A stretch of DNA of 64,000 nt from Blautia sp. (GTDB lineage Bacteria; Bacillota; Clostridia; Lachnospirales; Lachnospiraceae). The notes below the pieces were generated by a model. It was given only the letters and a program-made list of their open reading frames with translations. It made no database searches and was not told the DNA's origin. The stretch lies in assembly GCA_026169535.1 (NCBI GenBank), contig JAPFCU010000063.1:1-64000 (forward strand). Direction: 5' to 3'. The position numbers and the translations under genes are program-made. Below are positions 53,172 through 61,776 of this stretch, one piece after another. Each line of letters opens with the position of its first letter. Positions within the stretch are counted from its first letter, which is position 1.

Positions 53172-54459
53172 TGTAGGCAAATCCACGTTGTTTAATGCCC
53201 TTGCAGGAGAGATGATCTCGATTGTCAAGGATACACCGGGAGTTACCAGAGACAGGATTTATGCGGATGTTACATGGCTGGATAAATCGTTTACGCTGAT
53301 CGATACAGGTGGAATCGAGCCGGAGAGCGGTGATATCATTCTTTCACAGATGAGAGAACAGGCTCAGATCGCTATTGATACAGCGGATGTGATCATCTTT
53401 ATTACAGACGTAAAACAGGGTCTGGTGGATTCTGATGCGAAGGTGGCAGATATGCTTCGCCGCAGCCGTAAACCGGTTGTGCTTGTGGTGAATAAAGTTG
53501 ACAGTATTCATAAATATATGATGGATGTTTATGAATTTTATAACCTGGGAATTGGAGAACCTCATGCAATTTCTGCAGCAAACCGTACGGGAATCGGCGA
53601 CATGCTGGATGAGGTTGTAAAAGAATTTCCCGAGGGAGCAGATACCGGAGAAGAAGAGGATATTCCAAGGATTGCAGTGGTAGGAAAGCCAAATGTTGGA
53701 AAATCTTCTCTTATCAATAAGCTTTTGGGTGAAGACCGTGTGATCGTTTCGGATATCGCGGGAACCACCAGAGATGCTGTAGATGCAAGAGTAAAGTGGC
53801 AGGGGAAAGATTATATCTTTATTGATACGGCAGGTCTGAGACGAAAAGGCAAAGTGAAAGAAGAAATTGAGCGTTACAGTGTGATCCGTACGGTGACGGC
53901 GGTAGAACGTGCTCATGTTGTAGTGATTGTGATCGATGCAACAGAAGGCGTTACAGAACAGGATGCCAAGATTGCCGGAATTGCTCATGAAAAAGGTAAA
54001 GGTGTGATCATTGCAGTAAATAAATGGGATGCCATTGAAAAGGATGACAAGACAATTTACAAACATACAAACCGCATCCGTGATGTCCTGGCATATATGC
54101 CGTATGCGGAACTTGTGTTTATTTCTGCAAAAACCGGTCAGAGATTTAACCGTCTTTTTGAGACCATTGATGCCGTGATCGAAAATCAGACGCTTCGTAT
54201 CCAGACGGGTGTGCTCAACGAAATCCTTTCTGAGGCTATTGCTATGCAGCAGCCGCCATCTGACAGAGGAAAGCGCCTGAAGATCTATTATATGACTCAG
54301 GTAGGAGTGCGTCCGCCTACATTTGTGATTTTTGTAAATGATAAAGAACTGATGCATTTCTCTTATACAAGATATATTGAAAATAAAATCAGGGAGGCTT
54401 TTGGCTTCAGAGGAACATCTCTGAAGTTTATTATCCGTCAGCGCGGAGAAAAGGAATGA
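53134..54459 (+). CDS. der: Ribosome biogenesis GTPase Der (EngA)
   Basis: A double GTPase for 50S assembly, 441 aa. The first G domain has [18 protein letters not shown] and NKVD. The second has [23 protein letters not shown] and NKWD. A C-terminal KH-like domain ([20 protein letters not shown]...[13 protein letters not shown]) completes it. The start lies inside the end of the DUF512 gene with its own AAGGAGA site. Confidence 0.97.
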   Translation: MSKPVVAIVGRPNVGKSTLFNALAGEMISIVKDTPGVTRDRIYADVTWLDKSFTLIDTGGIEPESGDIILSQMREQAQIAIDTADVIIFITDVKQGLVDSDAKVADMLRRSRKPVVLVVNKVDSIHKYMMDVYEFYNLGIGEPHAISAANRTGIGDMLDEVVKEFPEGADTGEEEDIPRIAVVGKPNVGKSSLINKLLGEDRVIVSDIAGTTRDAVDARVKWQGKDYIFIDTAGLRRKGKVKEEIERYSVIRTVTAVERAHVVVIVIDATEGVTEQDAKIAGIAHEKGKGVIIAVNKWDAIEKDDKTIYKHTNRIRDVLAYMPYAELVFISAKTGQRFNRLFETIDAVIENQTLRIQTGVLNEILSEAIAMQQPPSDRGKRLKIYYMTQVGVRPPTFVIFVNDKELMHFSYTRYIENKIREAFGFRGTSLKFIIRQRGEKE

Positions 54460-54466
54460 GAGTAAT

Positions 54467-55120
54467 ATGGAACGATTGATTTGTTTGGCAATCGGGTATG
54501 TGTGCGGTCTTTTTCAGACCTCATACATTATCGGCAGGCTTTATAAGACTGATATCAGAGAACATGGCAGCGGAAATGCAGGCACAACAAATGCTCTTCG
54601 TACATTTGGAAAAAAAGCCGGTGCAATGACTCTTCTTGGAGACTGCCTGAAATGTGTGGCTGCAATTTTCTTGGTGAAACTTTTCCTGGGAAAAACATAC
54701 GGTGATATTTTGCCGCTTTTGACAGTCTATGCAGCGGCGGGCTGTATACTGGGGCATAATTTCCCTTTTTATCTGAATTTTAGAGGGGGGAAGGGAATTG
54801 CAGCATCGGTGGGATTTATTCTTGCTTTTGACTGGAGGATCTTTTTGATCTGTGCAGTGCTCTTTTTCGCATTGTTTTTTACAACGCACTATGTATCAGT
54901 CTGCTCTTTGAGTGCATACCTGGCAGCGTTTCTGGCTATGATTTTTTTTGGTCAGCAAGGAGCCTATGGAATGGATTCTGCTCATATGACAGAAATGTAT
55001 GTGGTCATGGGACTGATGACAGCTCTTGCTTTTTTCAGACACAGGGCTAATGTGGTACGCCTTTTGAATGGAACAGAAAATCGTATATATCTGGGAAAAA
55101 CAAAGAACAAGAAAGGTTAA
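54467..55120 (+). CDS. plsY: Acyl-phosphate glycerol-3-phosphate acyltransferase PlsY
   Basis: The first membrane step of phospholipid synthesis, acylating glycerol 3-phosphate from acyl-phosphate. It has 217 aa with about five helices. The three family motifs are present: HGSGNAGTTNALRTFGKKAG, GHNFPFYLNFRGGKGIAAS and FRHRANVVRLLNGTENR. It is followed by gpsA, which makes its substrate. Confidence 0.95.
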   Translation: MERLICLAIGYVCGLFQTSYIIGRLYKTDIREHGSGNAGTTNALRTFGKKAGAMTLLGDCLKCVAAIFLVKLFLGKTYGDILPLLTVYAAAGCILGHNFPFYLNFRGGKGIAASVGFILAFDWRIFLICAVLFFALFFTTHYVSVCSLSAYLAAFLAMIFFGQQGAYGMDSAHMTEMYVVMGLMTALAFFRHRANVVRLLNGTENRIYLGKTKNKKG

Positions 55121-55132
55121 AAGGTGGAGAAA

Positions 55133-56140
55133 ATGGCAAAAATCAGTGTGCTGGGAGCCGGAAGCTGGGGAACGGCTCTTGCTGTGCTGCTTTATAACAA
55201 CGGTCATGAAGTGATGCTTTGGTCTGCTCTTGCGGATGAGGTGAAGATGCTTTGTGACAAAAGAGAGCATGAGACGAAGCTTCCGGGAGTCCGCCTTCCG
55301 GATAATATGGAGATCACAACAGATCTGGAAAAAAGTCTTTTGGATCCGGATGTGGCTGTTCTTGCTGTGCCTTCTCCGTTTACCAGAAGTACGGCGCATC
55401 AGATGTCTTCCTTTACCAGAAATGGTCAGATCATTGTTAATGTGGCAAAGGGTGTGGAAGAGAATACGCTGATGACTTTAAGCGAGATCATCAGTGAGGA
55501 AATACCTCAGGCGGATGTGTGTGTGCTTTCTGGTCCAAGTCATGCGGAGGAAGTTGGAAAAGGGATTCCCACGACCTGTGTGGTAAGTGCAGAGAAGAGA
55601 GAGACTGCAGAGTTTCTTCAGGGGATTTTTATGAGCCCGGTATTCCGTGTTTATACTACACCGGATATTCTTGGGGTAGAACTTGGCGGCGCCCTGAAAA
55701 ATGTGATCGCCCTTGCGGCAGGTACTGCAGACGGTCTGGGATACGGAGACAATACAAAGGCAGCATTGATCACACGTGGAATTGCGGAAATTGCCCGTCT
55801 TGGCATCAAAATGGGAGCAAAGACAGAAACGTTTTACGGGTTATCGGGAATGGGCGATCTGATCGTTACCTGTGCCAGTGTTCATAGCCGCAACAGGAAG
55901 GCCGGATATCTCATGGGAAAAGGTTATACCATGAAGGAGGCTATGGATGAGGTAAAAATGGTAGTGGAGGGAGTTTATTCTGCCAAAGCTGCAAAAAGTC
56001 TTGCGGAGAAATACCAGGTAGAAATGCCGATTATTGAAGAAGTGAATAAGGTTCTGTTTGAAGACAAGCCTGCTGCTGAAGCAGTGCAGGATCTGATGCT
56101 CAGGGATAAAAAGGTGGAGACGCCTATGCTTCCCTGGTAA
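55133..56140 (+). CDS. gpsA: NAD(P)+-dependent glycerol-3-phosphate dehydrogenase
   Basis: Reduces DHAP to glycerol 3-phosphate for phospholipid synthesis. The 335 aa carry the Rossmann motif VLGAGSWGTALA at the N-terminus, LSGPSHAEEVGKGIPT, and the catalytic region ELGGALKNVIALAAGTADGLGYGDNTKAALITRG. The ATG at 55133 follows AAGGTGGAG, preferred over a GTG at 55124 that lies in that site. It is coupled with plsY. Confidence 0.96.
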   Translation: MAKISVLGAGSWGTALAVLLYNNGHEVMLWSALADEVKMLCDKREHETKLPGVRLPDNMEITTDLEKSLLDPDVAVLAVPSPFTRSTAHQMSSFTRNGQIIVNVAKGVEENTLMTLSEIISEEIPQADVCVLSGPSHAEEVGKGIPTTCVVSAEKRETAEFLQGIFMSPVFRVYTTPDILGVELGGALKNVIALAAGTADGLGYGDNTKAALITRGIAEIARLGIKMGAKTETFYGLSGMGDLIVTCASVHSRNRKAGYLMGKGYTMKEAMDEVKMVVEGVYSAKAAKSLAEKYQVEMPIIEEVNKVLFEDKPAAEAVQDLMLRDKKVETPMLPW

Positions 56141-56144
56141 AACA

Positions 56145-56178
56145 GAAAAAACACACCCCGCGTAAAAACGCGGGGTGT
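56145..56178 (-). terminator. Terminator of the aldo/keto reductase gene (reverse strand)
   Basis: A 10-bp GC-rich stem ACACCCCGCG/CGCGGGGTGT. A T run follows it only on the reverse strand (56150-56145), so it ends the reverse-strand gene; it may also block read-through from gpsA. Confidence 0.82.
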
Positions 56179-56196
56179 AATCAAATACGCAGGTGT

Positions 56197-57024
56197 TTAA
56201 AGTGAAATACCTCTCAGGTCTTCGGGGACACTGGCACTGTGGTAATCCTGATTCAGGGTATCCAGAAGATCCATGTCTTCCTGGTCGATAGTAAAATCAA
56301 AAATCCTTGCATTAGACTCTATGCGTTCGGGATTCGTGGATTTGGGAATGACGGAAATTCCTTTTTGTACTGCCCAGCGCAAACCGACCTGGGCTGGAGT
56401 ATGGGCATATTTTGTGCCCAGAACGCATAATACGTCATGATCCAGGTATGCACCTCTGGCCAGAGGGGCGTAAGCCTGAACCTGGATGCCGTTTTCCTGG
56501 CAATATTCAATCAGCTCTTTGGGATAGCAGAGAGGATGGCATTCGATCTGATTGACAGCAGGTATGATGCCGGATACTTTTTTCAGCTCTTCGAGATTAT
56601 GGATCCCGAAATTACTGACTCCGATAGAATGTGCTCTGCCGGAACTGAGGATTTTTTCCAGTTCCTTCCAGGTACTGAGATAGCATCCCGGAACTGGCCA
56701 GTGAATCAGGTAAAGATCAATGTAATCCAGGCCAAGCCGATCAAGACTTCGCTGAAAAGCTCCGTCTATATCTCCGAGCCGCTGTGCGTTGTTCCAGATT
56801 TTTGTGGTGACAAAAAGATCTTTTCTGGGGATGCCGCATTTTGCAATACCCCTTCCGACCCCTTCTTCGTTCTTGTATGCGGAAGCGGTATCGATCAGCC
56901 GGTATCCGCATTTTACAGCGTGGATGATCGCATTTTCGGCTTCGTTTTCTTTGGTTGCTTTATATACACCCAGCCCCAGAAGAGGCATTTTTTTATCATT
57001 GTTTAAAAATACGGCAGTTGTCAA
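56197..57024 (-). CDS. Aldo/keto reductase
   Basis: An NADPH-dependent oxidoreductase, 275 aa. The AKR signatures are GYRLIDTASAYKNEEGVGRGI (Asp and Tyr of the tetrad), LDRLGLDYIDLYLIHWP (His), ISNFGIHNLEEL-like VSNFGIHNLEEL, and IPKSTNPERIESNARIFDF for cofactor binding. The start is a TTG with AAGGAGG seven bases upstream. The physiological substrate is unknown; 2,5-diketogluconate-reductase-like names are common for this subgroup. Confidence 0.93.
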   Translation of the reverse strand: MTTAVFLNNDKKMPLLGLGVYKATKENEAENAIIHAVKCGYRLIDTASAYKNEEGVGRGIAKCGIPRKDLFVTTKIWNNAQRLGDIDGAFQRSLDRLGLDYIDLYLIHWPVPGCYLSTWKELEKILSSGRAHSIGVSNFGIHNLEELKKVSGIIPAVNQIECHPLCYPKELIEYCQENGIQVQAYAPLARGAYLDHDVLCVLGTKYAHTPAQVGLRWAVQKGISVIPKSTNPERIESNARIFDFTIDQEDMDLLDTLNQDYHSASVPEDLRGISL

Positions 57025-57427
57025 AATGTATCCTCCTTGCTTTTGGCCTGCTTTTTGGCCGTCTACCGGTTATTTCCTTACTCACATGCGTGCTATTATA
57101 ACATAAAAATGTGAAAGAAGAACATCAAATTTATTAAATATTTACTACGAAGACATGTGTATATATTATGTTAATAAAAAAACATGATTGTTAGAGAAAT
57201 GTCAATAAAAGCGTAAAAGAAGAAAAAGTAGAAAAAGTGTTAAAAACAGTGAAATGAATACAGGTGTTTTTTATATATTTTTAAGGGAATTTTATTAAGA
57301 ATACCTTGCTTATCTACAGGGAAAGATGTATAATATACGTAATTGATAAATTCTTGTCAGAAGTCTGCACTTTTTTAAAAAGTGAAGGCTCTGTTCTATG
57401 CTATAAAGCAATAAGAAAGGAGTAAAA
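57025..57427. other. AT-rich intergenic region before the nickel/CO gene cluster
   Basis: There are 403 bases without a gene. The left end must contain the aldo/keto reductase promoter. The middle is A/T-rich and featureless to my eye. The right end holds the cluster promoter (57306-57334) and, in the predicted leader, the perfect palindrome CACTTTTT-T-AAAAAGTG at 57368-57384. Confidence 0.7.
57306..57334 (+). promoter_or_regulatory. Promoter of the nickel/CO gene cluster
   Basis: TTGCTT (57306-57311) and a perfect TATAAT (57329-57334) have a 17-base spacer, about 90 bases before the first gene of the cluster. Confidence 0.7.
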
Positions 57428-57841
57428 ATGCATCTTATCAAAGACGAAAACGGTAATCTGATCCAGCATGGACATGAACATACACACGAACATACCCATG
57501 AGCATACACATGCAGACGGGGTAACGCATTCTCATGCGCATACTCATGAGGCAGGCGGAGAACATGCCCATTCTCATGAGGGAGAGTGCCAGAATCATAC
57601 ACATGAGCACTGCGGTACCTGCCAGGGCGGAGACTGCGGAAAGGAAACGGTAGCTCTTCTTACTTACATGCTCCAGCATAATGAACATCATGCGCAGGAA
57701 CTTGACCAGATGGCAGATAACCTGGATAAAATGGAACTGCATGCATCTGCCAAAGCTATCAGGGACGCAGTTGCGGATTTCCAGAAAAGCAATATGCGTC
57801 TGGGACTTGCCCTGACACTTGTAAAAGAAGAACTGAAGTAA
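57428..57841 (+). CDS. Histidine-rich putative nickel-binding protein
   Basis: A 137-aa soluble protein. Residues 14-62 are a metal-binding low-complexity stretch of His-x-His units (HGHEHTHEHTHEHTHAD and so on), ending in CQNHTHEHCGTCQGGDC. The C-terminal half (about 75-137) is a predicted helical domain with more His (LQHNEHHAQELDQMADNL). I do not recognise the helical domain. Its position before CooT, CooC, CO dehydrogenase and acetyl-CoA synthase suggests nickel storage or delivery, similar in spirit to CooJ or the His-rich tail of HypB. That role is inference from composition and neighbours. Confidence 0.8.
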   Translation: MHLIKDENGNLIQHGHEHTHEHTHEHTHADGVTHSHAHTHEAGGEHAHSHEGECQNHTHEHCGTCQGGDCGKETVALLTYMLQHNEHHAQELDQMADNLDKMELHASAKAIRDAVADFQKSNMRLGLALTLVKEELK

Positions 57842-57866
57842 AAACTGACATCAGGAGGTAACAGAT

Positions 57867-58049
57867 ATGTGTCTTGCAACCGTATATAAAAACAGCGATG
57901 ATTCCGTGATCTTTAAGAATGTAAGCCGCATTGATGTGGATGGAGAAAAGGTGATTCTTCGCGATATCATGGGTGATGAGAGAGTTGTAGAAGGAAAGAT
58001 CCTTATGGTGGATCTGGCCAACAGTATTGTGAAACTCAGCTGTGAATAA
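57867..58049 (+). CDS. cooT: CooT-family nickel-binding protein
   Basis: A 60-aa protein that matches the small CooT family: MCLATVYKNSDDSVIFKNVSRIDVDGEKVILRDIMGDERVVEGKI. Known CooT forms a dimer that binds Ni(II) through the N-terminal Met-Cys, and Cys2 is present here. AGGAGG precedes the ATG. It sits between the His-rich gene and cooC, supporting a role in nickel supply to CO dehydrogenase. Confidence 0.88.
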   Translation: MCLATVYKNSDDSVIFKNVSRIDVDGEKVILRDIMGDERVVEGKILMVDLANSIVKLSCE

Positions 58050-58095
58050 GACAGCGCAGATTTAATTTTGACAGAAATCAGGAGGCAGCTATTAT

Positions 58096-58866
58096 ATGGC
58101 ACATGTGATTGCCGTTGCAGGTAAAGGCGGCGTAGGAAAGACAACCTTATGCGGAATGTTGATCCAGTATCTCTGTGAGAAGGGCAAGGGACCGATTCTC
58201 GCAGTAGATGCAGATGCGAATTCCAATTTAAATGAAGTCCTTGGTGTGAAAGTGGATACTACATTAGGAGATGTCCGCGAAGAAATCGCTCAGGCGGAGC
58301 TTGCGGCAAAAAGCCCGATCCCCACAGGAATGTCCAAGGCAGACTATGCAGAACTCAGATTTGAGGACGCACTGATTGAAGACGATGACTTTGATCTGCT
58401 TGTTATGGGCAGAACACAGGGCAAGGGATGCTACTGCTATGTAAATGGACTTCTTCAGGCACAGCTTGCAAAATACCAGAACAATTATCCATATTTTGTA
58501 GTAGATAATGAAGCAGGCATGGAACATATCAGCCGCGGCGTTCTTCCGGGAATGCAGACAGCAATTCTGGTAAGTGACTGTTCCAGACGAGGGATTCAGG
58601 CAGTAGGAAGAATTGCAAAGCTGATCGAGGAATGTAATATGCATCCGACTACGGTAGGCCTGATCGTCAATCGTGCTCCTAAGGGAGAACTGAATCCGGG
58701 AGTTGTGGAAGAGATTGAAAATCAGGGACTGAAGCTCCTGGGTGTGGTTCCTCAGGACGATGCGGTTTATGAATATGACTGTGAGGGACGCCCGACAGCA
58801 TCACTTCCGGAGGATAATCCTGTGAAACAGGCACTTCGCAAAATCGTGGATAACCTGGAACTGTAA
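58096..58866 (+). CDS. cooC: CO dehydrogenase maturation ATPase CooC
   Basis: A MinD-type ATPase that assists nickel insertion into the C-cluster of CO dehydrogenase, 256 aa. The deviant P-loop GKGGVGKTT (9-17) has the signature Lys. The metal-binding CxC is Cys112-Tyr-Cys114 in GKGCYCYVNG. Switch II-like DNEAGMEHISRG follows. It lies directly upstream of the CO dehydrogenase gene with AGGAGG before its ATG. Confidence 0.93.
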   Translation: MAHVIAVAGKGGVGKTTLCGMLIQYLCEKGKGPILAVDADANSNLNEVLGVKVDTTLGDVREEIAQAELAAKSPIPTGMSKADYAELRFEDALIEDDDFDLLVMGRTQGKGCYCYVNGLLQAQLAKYQNNYPYFVVDNEAGMEHISRGVLPGMQTAILVSDCSRRGIQAVGRIAKLIEECNMHPTTVGLIVNRAPKGELNPGVVEEIENQGLKLLGVVPQDDAVYEYDCEGRPTASLPEDNPVKQALRKIVDNLEL

Positions 58867-59046
58867 TATATTGTATGTCTCTGCTCTTGGTGAGCAGAGA
58901 TGTTATGCCGGGGAGGAAAAGCCCTGGTCGCTTTTTACATGAAATAACCCATGGGCGGGGATGGGTTCTGTTCCATGGTTTATTAAAAAAATACAAAGAA
59001 AGAAAAATATACATGAAATATCATGTATCATTAAAGGAGGTCTATA
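58867..59046. other. Intercistronic region cooC-cooS with hairpins
   Basis: The 180 bases contain a perfect 9-bp hairpin TCTCTGCTC/GAGCAGAGA (58878-58900) without a T tract. A second, CCGGGG/CCCTGG (58908-58930), is followed by CGCTTTTT and could act as a partial terminator. Next comes an AACCCATGGGCGGGGATGGGTT structure. The stretch may set the ratio of CooC to CO dehydrogenase or stabilise the cooS message. Confidence 0.5.
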
Positions 59047-60939
59047 ATGAGTGAATTCAAATTAACGACAGTGGAAGAATTTGAAGCTGCCACCAACAGA
59101 CTGTTAGAGACCGGAGCCAAGGTTGGCGCGGATTCCTGGCAGATGCGTGTAAAAAACCAGACTCCACACTGTAAATTCGGTGAAAAGGGAATCTGCTGCC
59201 GTATCTGTTCCATGGGACCATGCCGTATTACTGCAAAAGCTCCAAGAGGAATCTGCGGTTGTGATGCACATGGTATCGTAGGACGTAATTTCCTGAAATT
59301 TACAGCTGGCGGAGCTGCAACACATTCTGACCATGGTCGTGAGATCTGTCACACACTTCACTGTGTAAAACCGGATGGAAACTATAAGGTAAAGGATTCT
59401 GAGAAGCTGATCCGCATTGCAAAAGAGTGGGGAGTAGAAACAGAAGGCAAAGATATCTACGATCTGGCTCATGAGATGGCTGAGGTTGGTCTTATGGAGT
59501 ATGGTAAACCATTTGGCTACCAGAGATTCCTTGACAGAATGCCAGCAGGACAGAAAGAAAGACTCATTGAAAATGAAATCGCACCGCGTGCAATTGACCG
59601 TGAGGTAGCTTCCTCTATGCATATGACACATATGGGATGTTCTTCTCTTCCGGAAGCACTTGTAAAACAGTCTATCCGCTGTGGTCTTGCTGATGGATGG
59701 GGCGGTTCCATGATGGGAACAGAATTCTCCGACGTTCTTTTCGGAACACCGAAGCCGATCGATACCGAAGCAAACCTTGGTGTTATGGTTGAGGAAAACG
59801 TAAACATCGTAGTTCACGGACATGACCCGAGTCTTTCTGAGATGATCTGCGAGTATGCAGACAGCAAGGAAATGATCGATTACGCAAAATCTGTTGGTGC
59901 AAAAGGAATTACCGTATCAGGTGTCTGTTGTACATCCAACGAAGTTGCTATGCGCCGCGGAATTCCGATGGCAGGTAACTTCCTGCAGCAGGAAAACGTA
60001 GTTCTTACAGGTGCATGTGAGGCTATCGTAGTAGACGTTCAGTGTATTTTCCCGGCATTAGGACCACTGAGCAAATGCTTCCATACTAAATTTATTACAA
60101 CTTCTCCGATCGCTCAGATGCCGGATTCTGATTTTATCAGATTCGATGCGGAAACAGCAGGAGAAAATGCAAAAGCAATCGTTAAGCTTGCTATTGACAA
60201 CTTCAAGAACAGAAAACCGGAGCTTGTACATATTCCGCAGCTGAAACAGAAAGCTACTGTTGGTTATTCTGTAGAAGCAATCGTAAAAACTCTGGACGGC
60301 GTTACCAACTCTCAGGTAGATGAGCTTGGAACAACCAAACCGCTTCTTGAGTGTATTACATCCGGTGTTATCCGTGGTGCAGTTGCCATGGTTGGATGTA
60401 ACAACCCGAAAATCCGTCCTGACTATGCACATATCGAGCTGATGAAGAAATGTATCGCAAACGATATCGTGATCATCGCTTCCGGATGTTCTGCACAGGC
60501 TGCTGCAAAAGCAGGTCTTATGGACAAATCCGCAAAAGATCTCTGCGGCGCAGGTCTGAAACGTGTCTGTGAGCTGGCAGATATCCCGCCGGTACTTCAC
60601 ATGGGATCCTGTGTAGATATTTCCCGTATGCTGAACCTTGCTGCAGAGCTTGCAAAAGATGCGGGTCTTCAGATCCATCAGCTTCCGGTTGTAGGATGTG
60701 CTCCTGAGTGGATGTCCGAAAAGGCAGTATCTATCGGTAACTATGTAATCGGTACAGGTATTGACACATTCCTTGGCGTTGATCCATATGTTTCCGGTTC
60801 TGACCAGATGTGCCAGCTTCTTACAGAAGGTACCAGAAAATGGGTGGATGCAGCTTATACAGTAGAAACAGATATCGAAAAATTAGTTGACCTGATGATC
60901 GAAAGAATTGAAGAAAAGAGAACAGCACTGGGAATCTGA
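59047..60939 (+). CDS. cooS: Anaerobic Ni-Fe-S carbon monoxide dehydrogenase catalytic subunit
   Basis: Interconverts CO2 and CO; in acetogens it feeds CO to acetyl-CoA synthase (the subunit is then also called AcsA). It has 630 aa. N-terminal Cys42 and Cys50 fit the intersubunit D-cluster, and Cys51, Cys54, Cys59 and Cys70/72 the B-cluster. NIVVHGHDPSLSE carries the C-cluster His. Later Cys residues of the C-cluster are in SGVCCTSNE, MVGCNNPK, IIASGCSAQAA and HMGSCVDISRML. AAAGGAGG precedes the ATG. Flanked by two nickel-insertion ATPases and acsB, so it almost certainly acts in the Wood-Ljungdahl pathway. Confidence 0.97.
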   Translation: MSEFKLTTVEEFEAATNRLLETGAKVGADSWQMRVKNQTPHCKFGEKGICCRICSMGPCRITAKAPRGICGCDAHGIVGRNFLKFTAGGAATHSDHGREICHTLHCVKPDGNYKVKDSEKLIRIAKEWGVETEGKDIYDLAHEMAEVGLMEYGKPFGYQRFLDRMPAGQKERLIENEIAPRAIDREVASSMHMTHMGCSSLPEALVKQSIRCGLADGWGGSMMGTEFSDVLFGTPKPIDTEANLGVMVEENVNIVVHGHDPSLSEMICEYADSKEMIDYAKSVGAKGITVSGVCCTSNEVAMRRGIPMAGNFLQQENVVLTGACEAIVVDVQCIFPALGPLSKCFHTKFITTSPIAQMPDSDFIRFDAETAGENAKAIVKLAIDNFKNRKPELVHIPQLKQKATVGYSVEAIVKTLDGVTNSQVDELGTTKPLLECITSGVIRGAVAMVGCNNPKIRPDYAHIELMKKCIANDIVIIASGCSAQAAAKAGLMDKSAKDLCGAGLKRVCELADIPPVLHMGSCVDISRMLNLAAELAKDAGLQIHQLPVVGCAPEWMSEKAVSIGNYVIGTGIDTFLGVDPYVSGSDQMCQLLTEGTRKWVDAAYTVETDIEKLVDLMIERIEEKRTALGI

Positions 60940-60988
60940 TAAATACAGATAACTGTGCAGAAATTATGACAAAGGTGGATGACGTAAA

Positions 60989-61753
60989 ATGAAAATAGCA
61001 GTTACAGGCAAAGGCGGCGTGGGAAAAACTACATTTGCGGCTACGCTGGCCCGTTTATATGCAGAGGAGGGAAGACCTGTCCTTGCGGCAGACGTGGATC
61101 CTGATGCAAATCTGGGACTTGCTCTTGGGTTTGATGAGGAAACACTGGACTCCATAACTCCCATTTCAAAAATGAGGAAACTGGTAGAAGAACGGACCGG
61201 TGCATCGGCAGACAATCAGTTTTACCATCTGAATCCAAAAGTAGACGATATTCCGGAGAAATACGGAAAGGTCTGCAACGGAGTCAGACTGCTGGTTCTT
61301 GGAACTGTTGAGACAGGCGGCGGCGGATGTGTGTGTCCGGAACATGTGATGCTGAAGCGCATCATCAGCAATATGGTCCTCAGAAGAGAGGATGTAGTAA
61401 TCCTTGATATGGAGGCCGGCCTTGAACATCTGGGCAGAGGAACAACGGAAGGAGTAGATGCCTTTATTGTTGTGATCGAGCCTGGAGCCAGAAGTGTACA
61501 GACATACAAAAATGTAAAGCGTCTGGCAAAAGATCTGGGAGTAGCCCAGGTTAAGGTTGTGGCCAATAAGGTTCGCAACGAGGAGGATGAAGCTTTTATC
61601 CTCGGACGGATTCCACAGGAAGATCTTTTAGGTATGATCCACTATAATACAGAGGTGATCGATGCTGACAGACAGGGCAAATCCCCTTATGACTTCAGTG
61701 AAACCGTCACCGGTGAGATCAGAAGCATCAAAGATAAGATTGATCGTCAGTGA
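60989..61753 (+). CDS. acsF: CooC/AcsF-type nickel-insertion ATPase
   Basis: A MinD-type ATPase, 254 aa. The P-loop is GKGGVGKTT (8-16). The CxC metal site is Cys114-Val-Cys116 in GGGGCVCPEH, and DMEAGLEHLGRGT is the switch II-like stretch. It is a diverged paralogue of the cooC two genes upstream. Its place between the CO dehydrogenase and acetyl-CoA synthase genes fits AcsF, which activates the A-cluster of acetyl-CoA synthase, but a CO dehydrogenase role (CooC2) is possible. It ends 24 bases before the acsB start. Confidence 0.9.
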   Translation: MKIAVTGKGGVGKTTFAATLARLYAEEGRPVLAADVDPDANLGLALGFDEETLDSITPISKMRKLVEERTGASADNQFYHLNPKVDDIPEKYGKVCNGVRLLVLGTVETGGGGCVCPEHVMLKRIISNMVLRREDVVILDMEAGLEHLGRGTTEGVDAFIVVIEPGARSVQTYKNVKRLAKDLGVAQVKVVANKVRNEEDEAFILGRIPQEDLLGMIHYNTEVIDADRQGKSPYDFSETVTGEIRSIKDKIDRQ

Positions 61754-61776
61754 TCGTTAAATTAGGAGGTATAACA

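Noticed and set aside
57480-57620. Tandem CAYACNCATGARCA-like DNA repeats
   Set aside because: They are the codons of the His-rich protein tract, not an independent repeat element.
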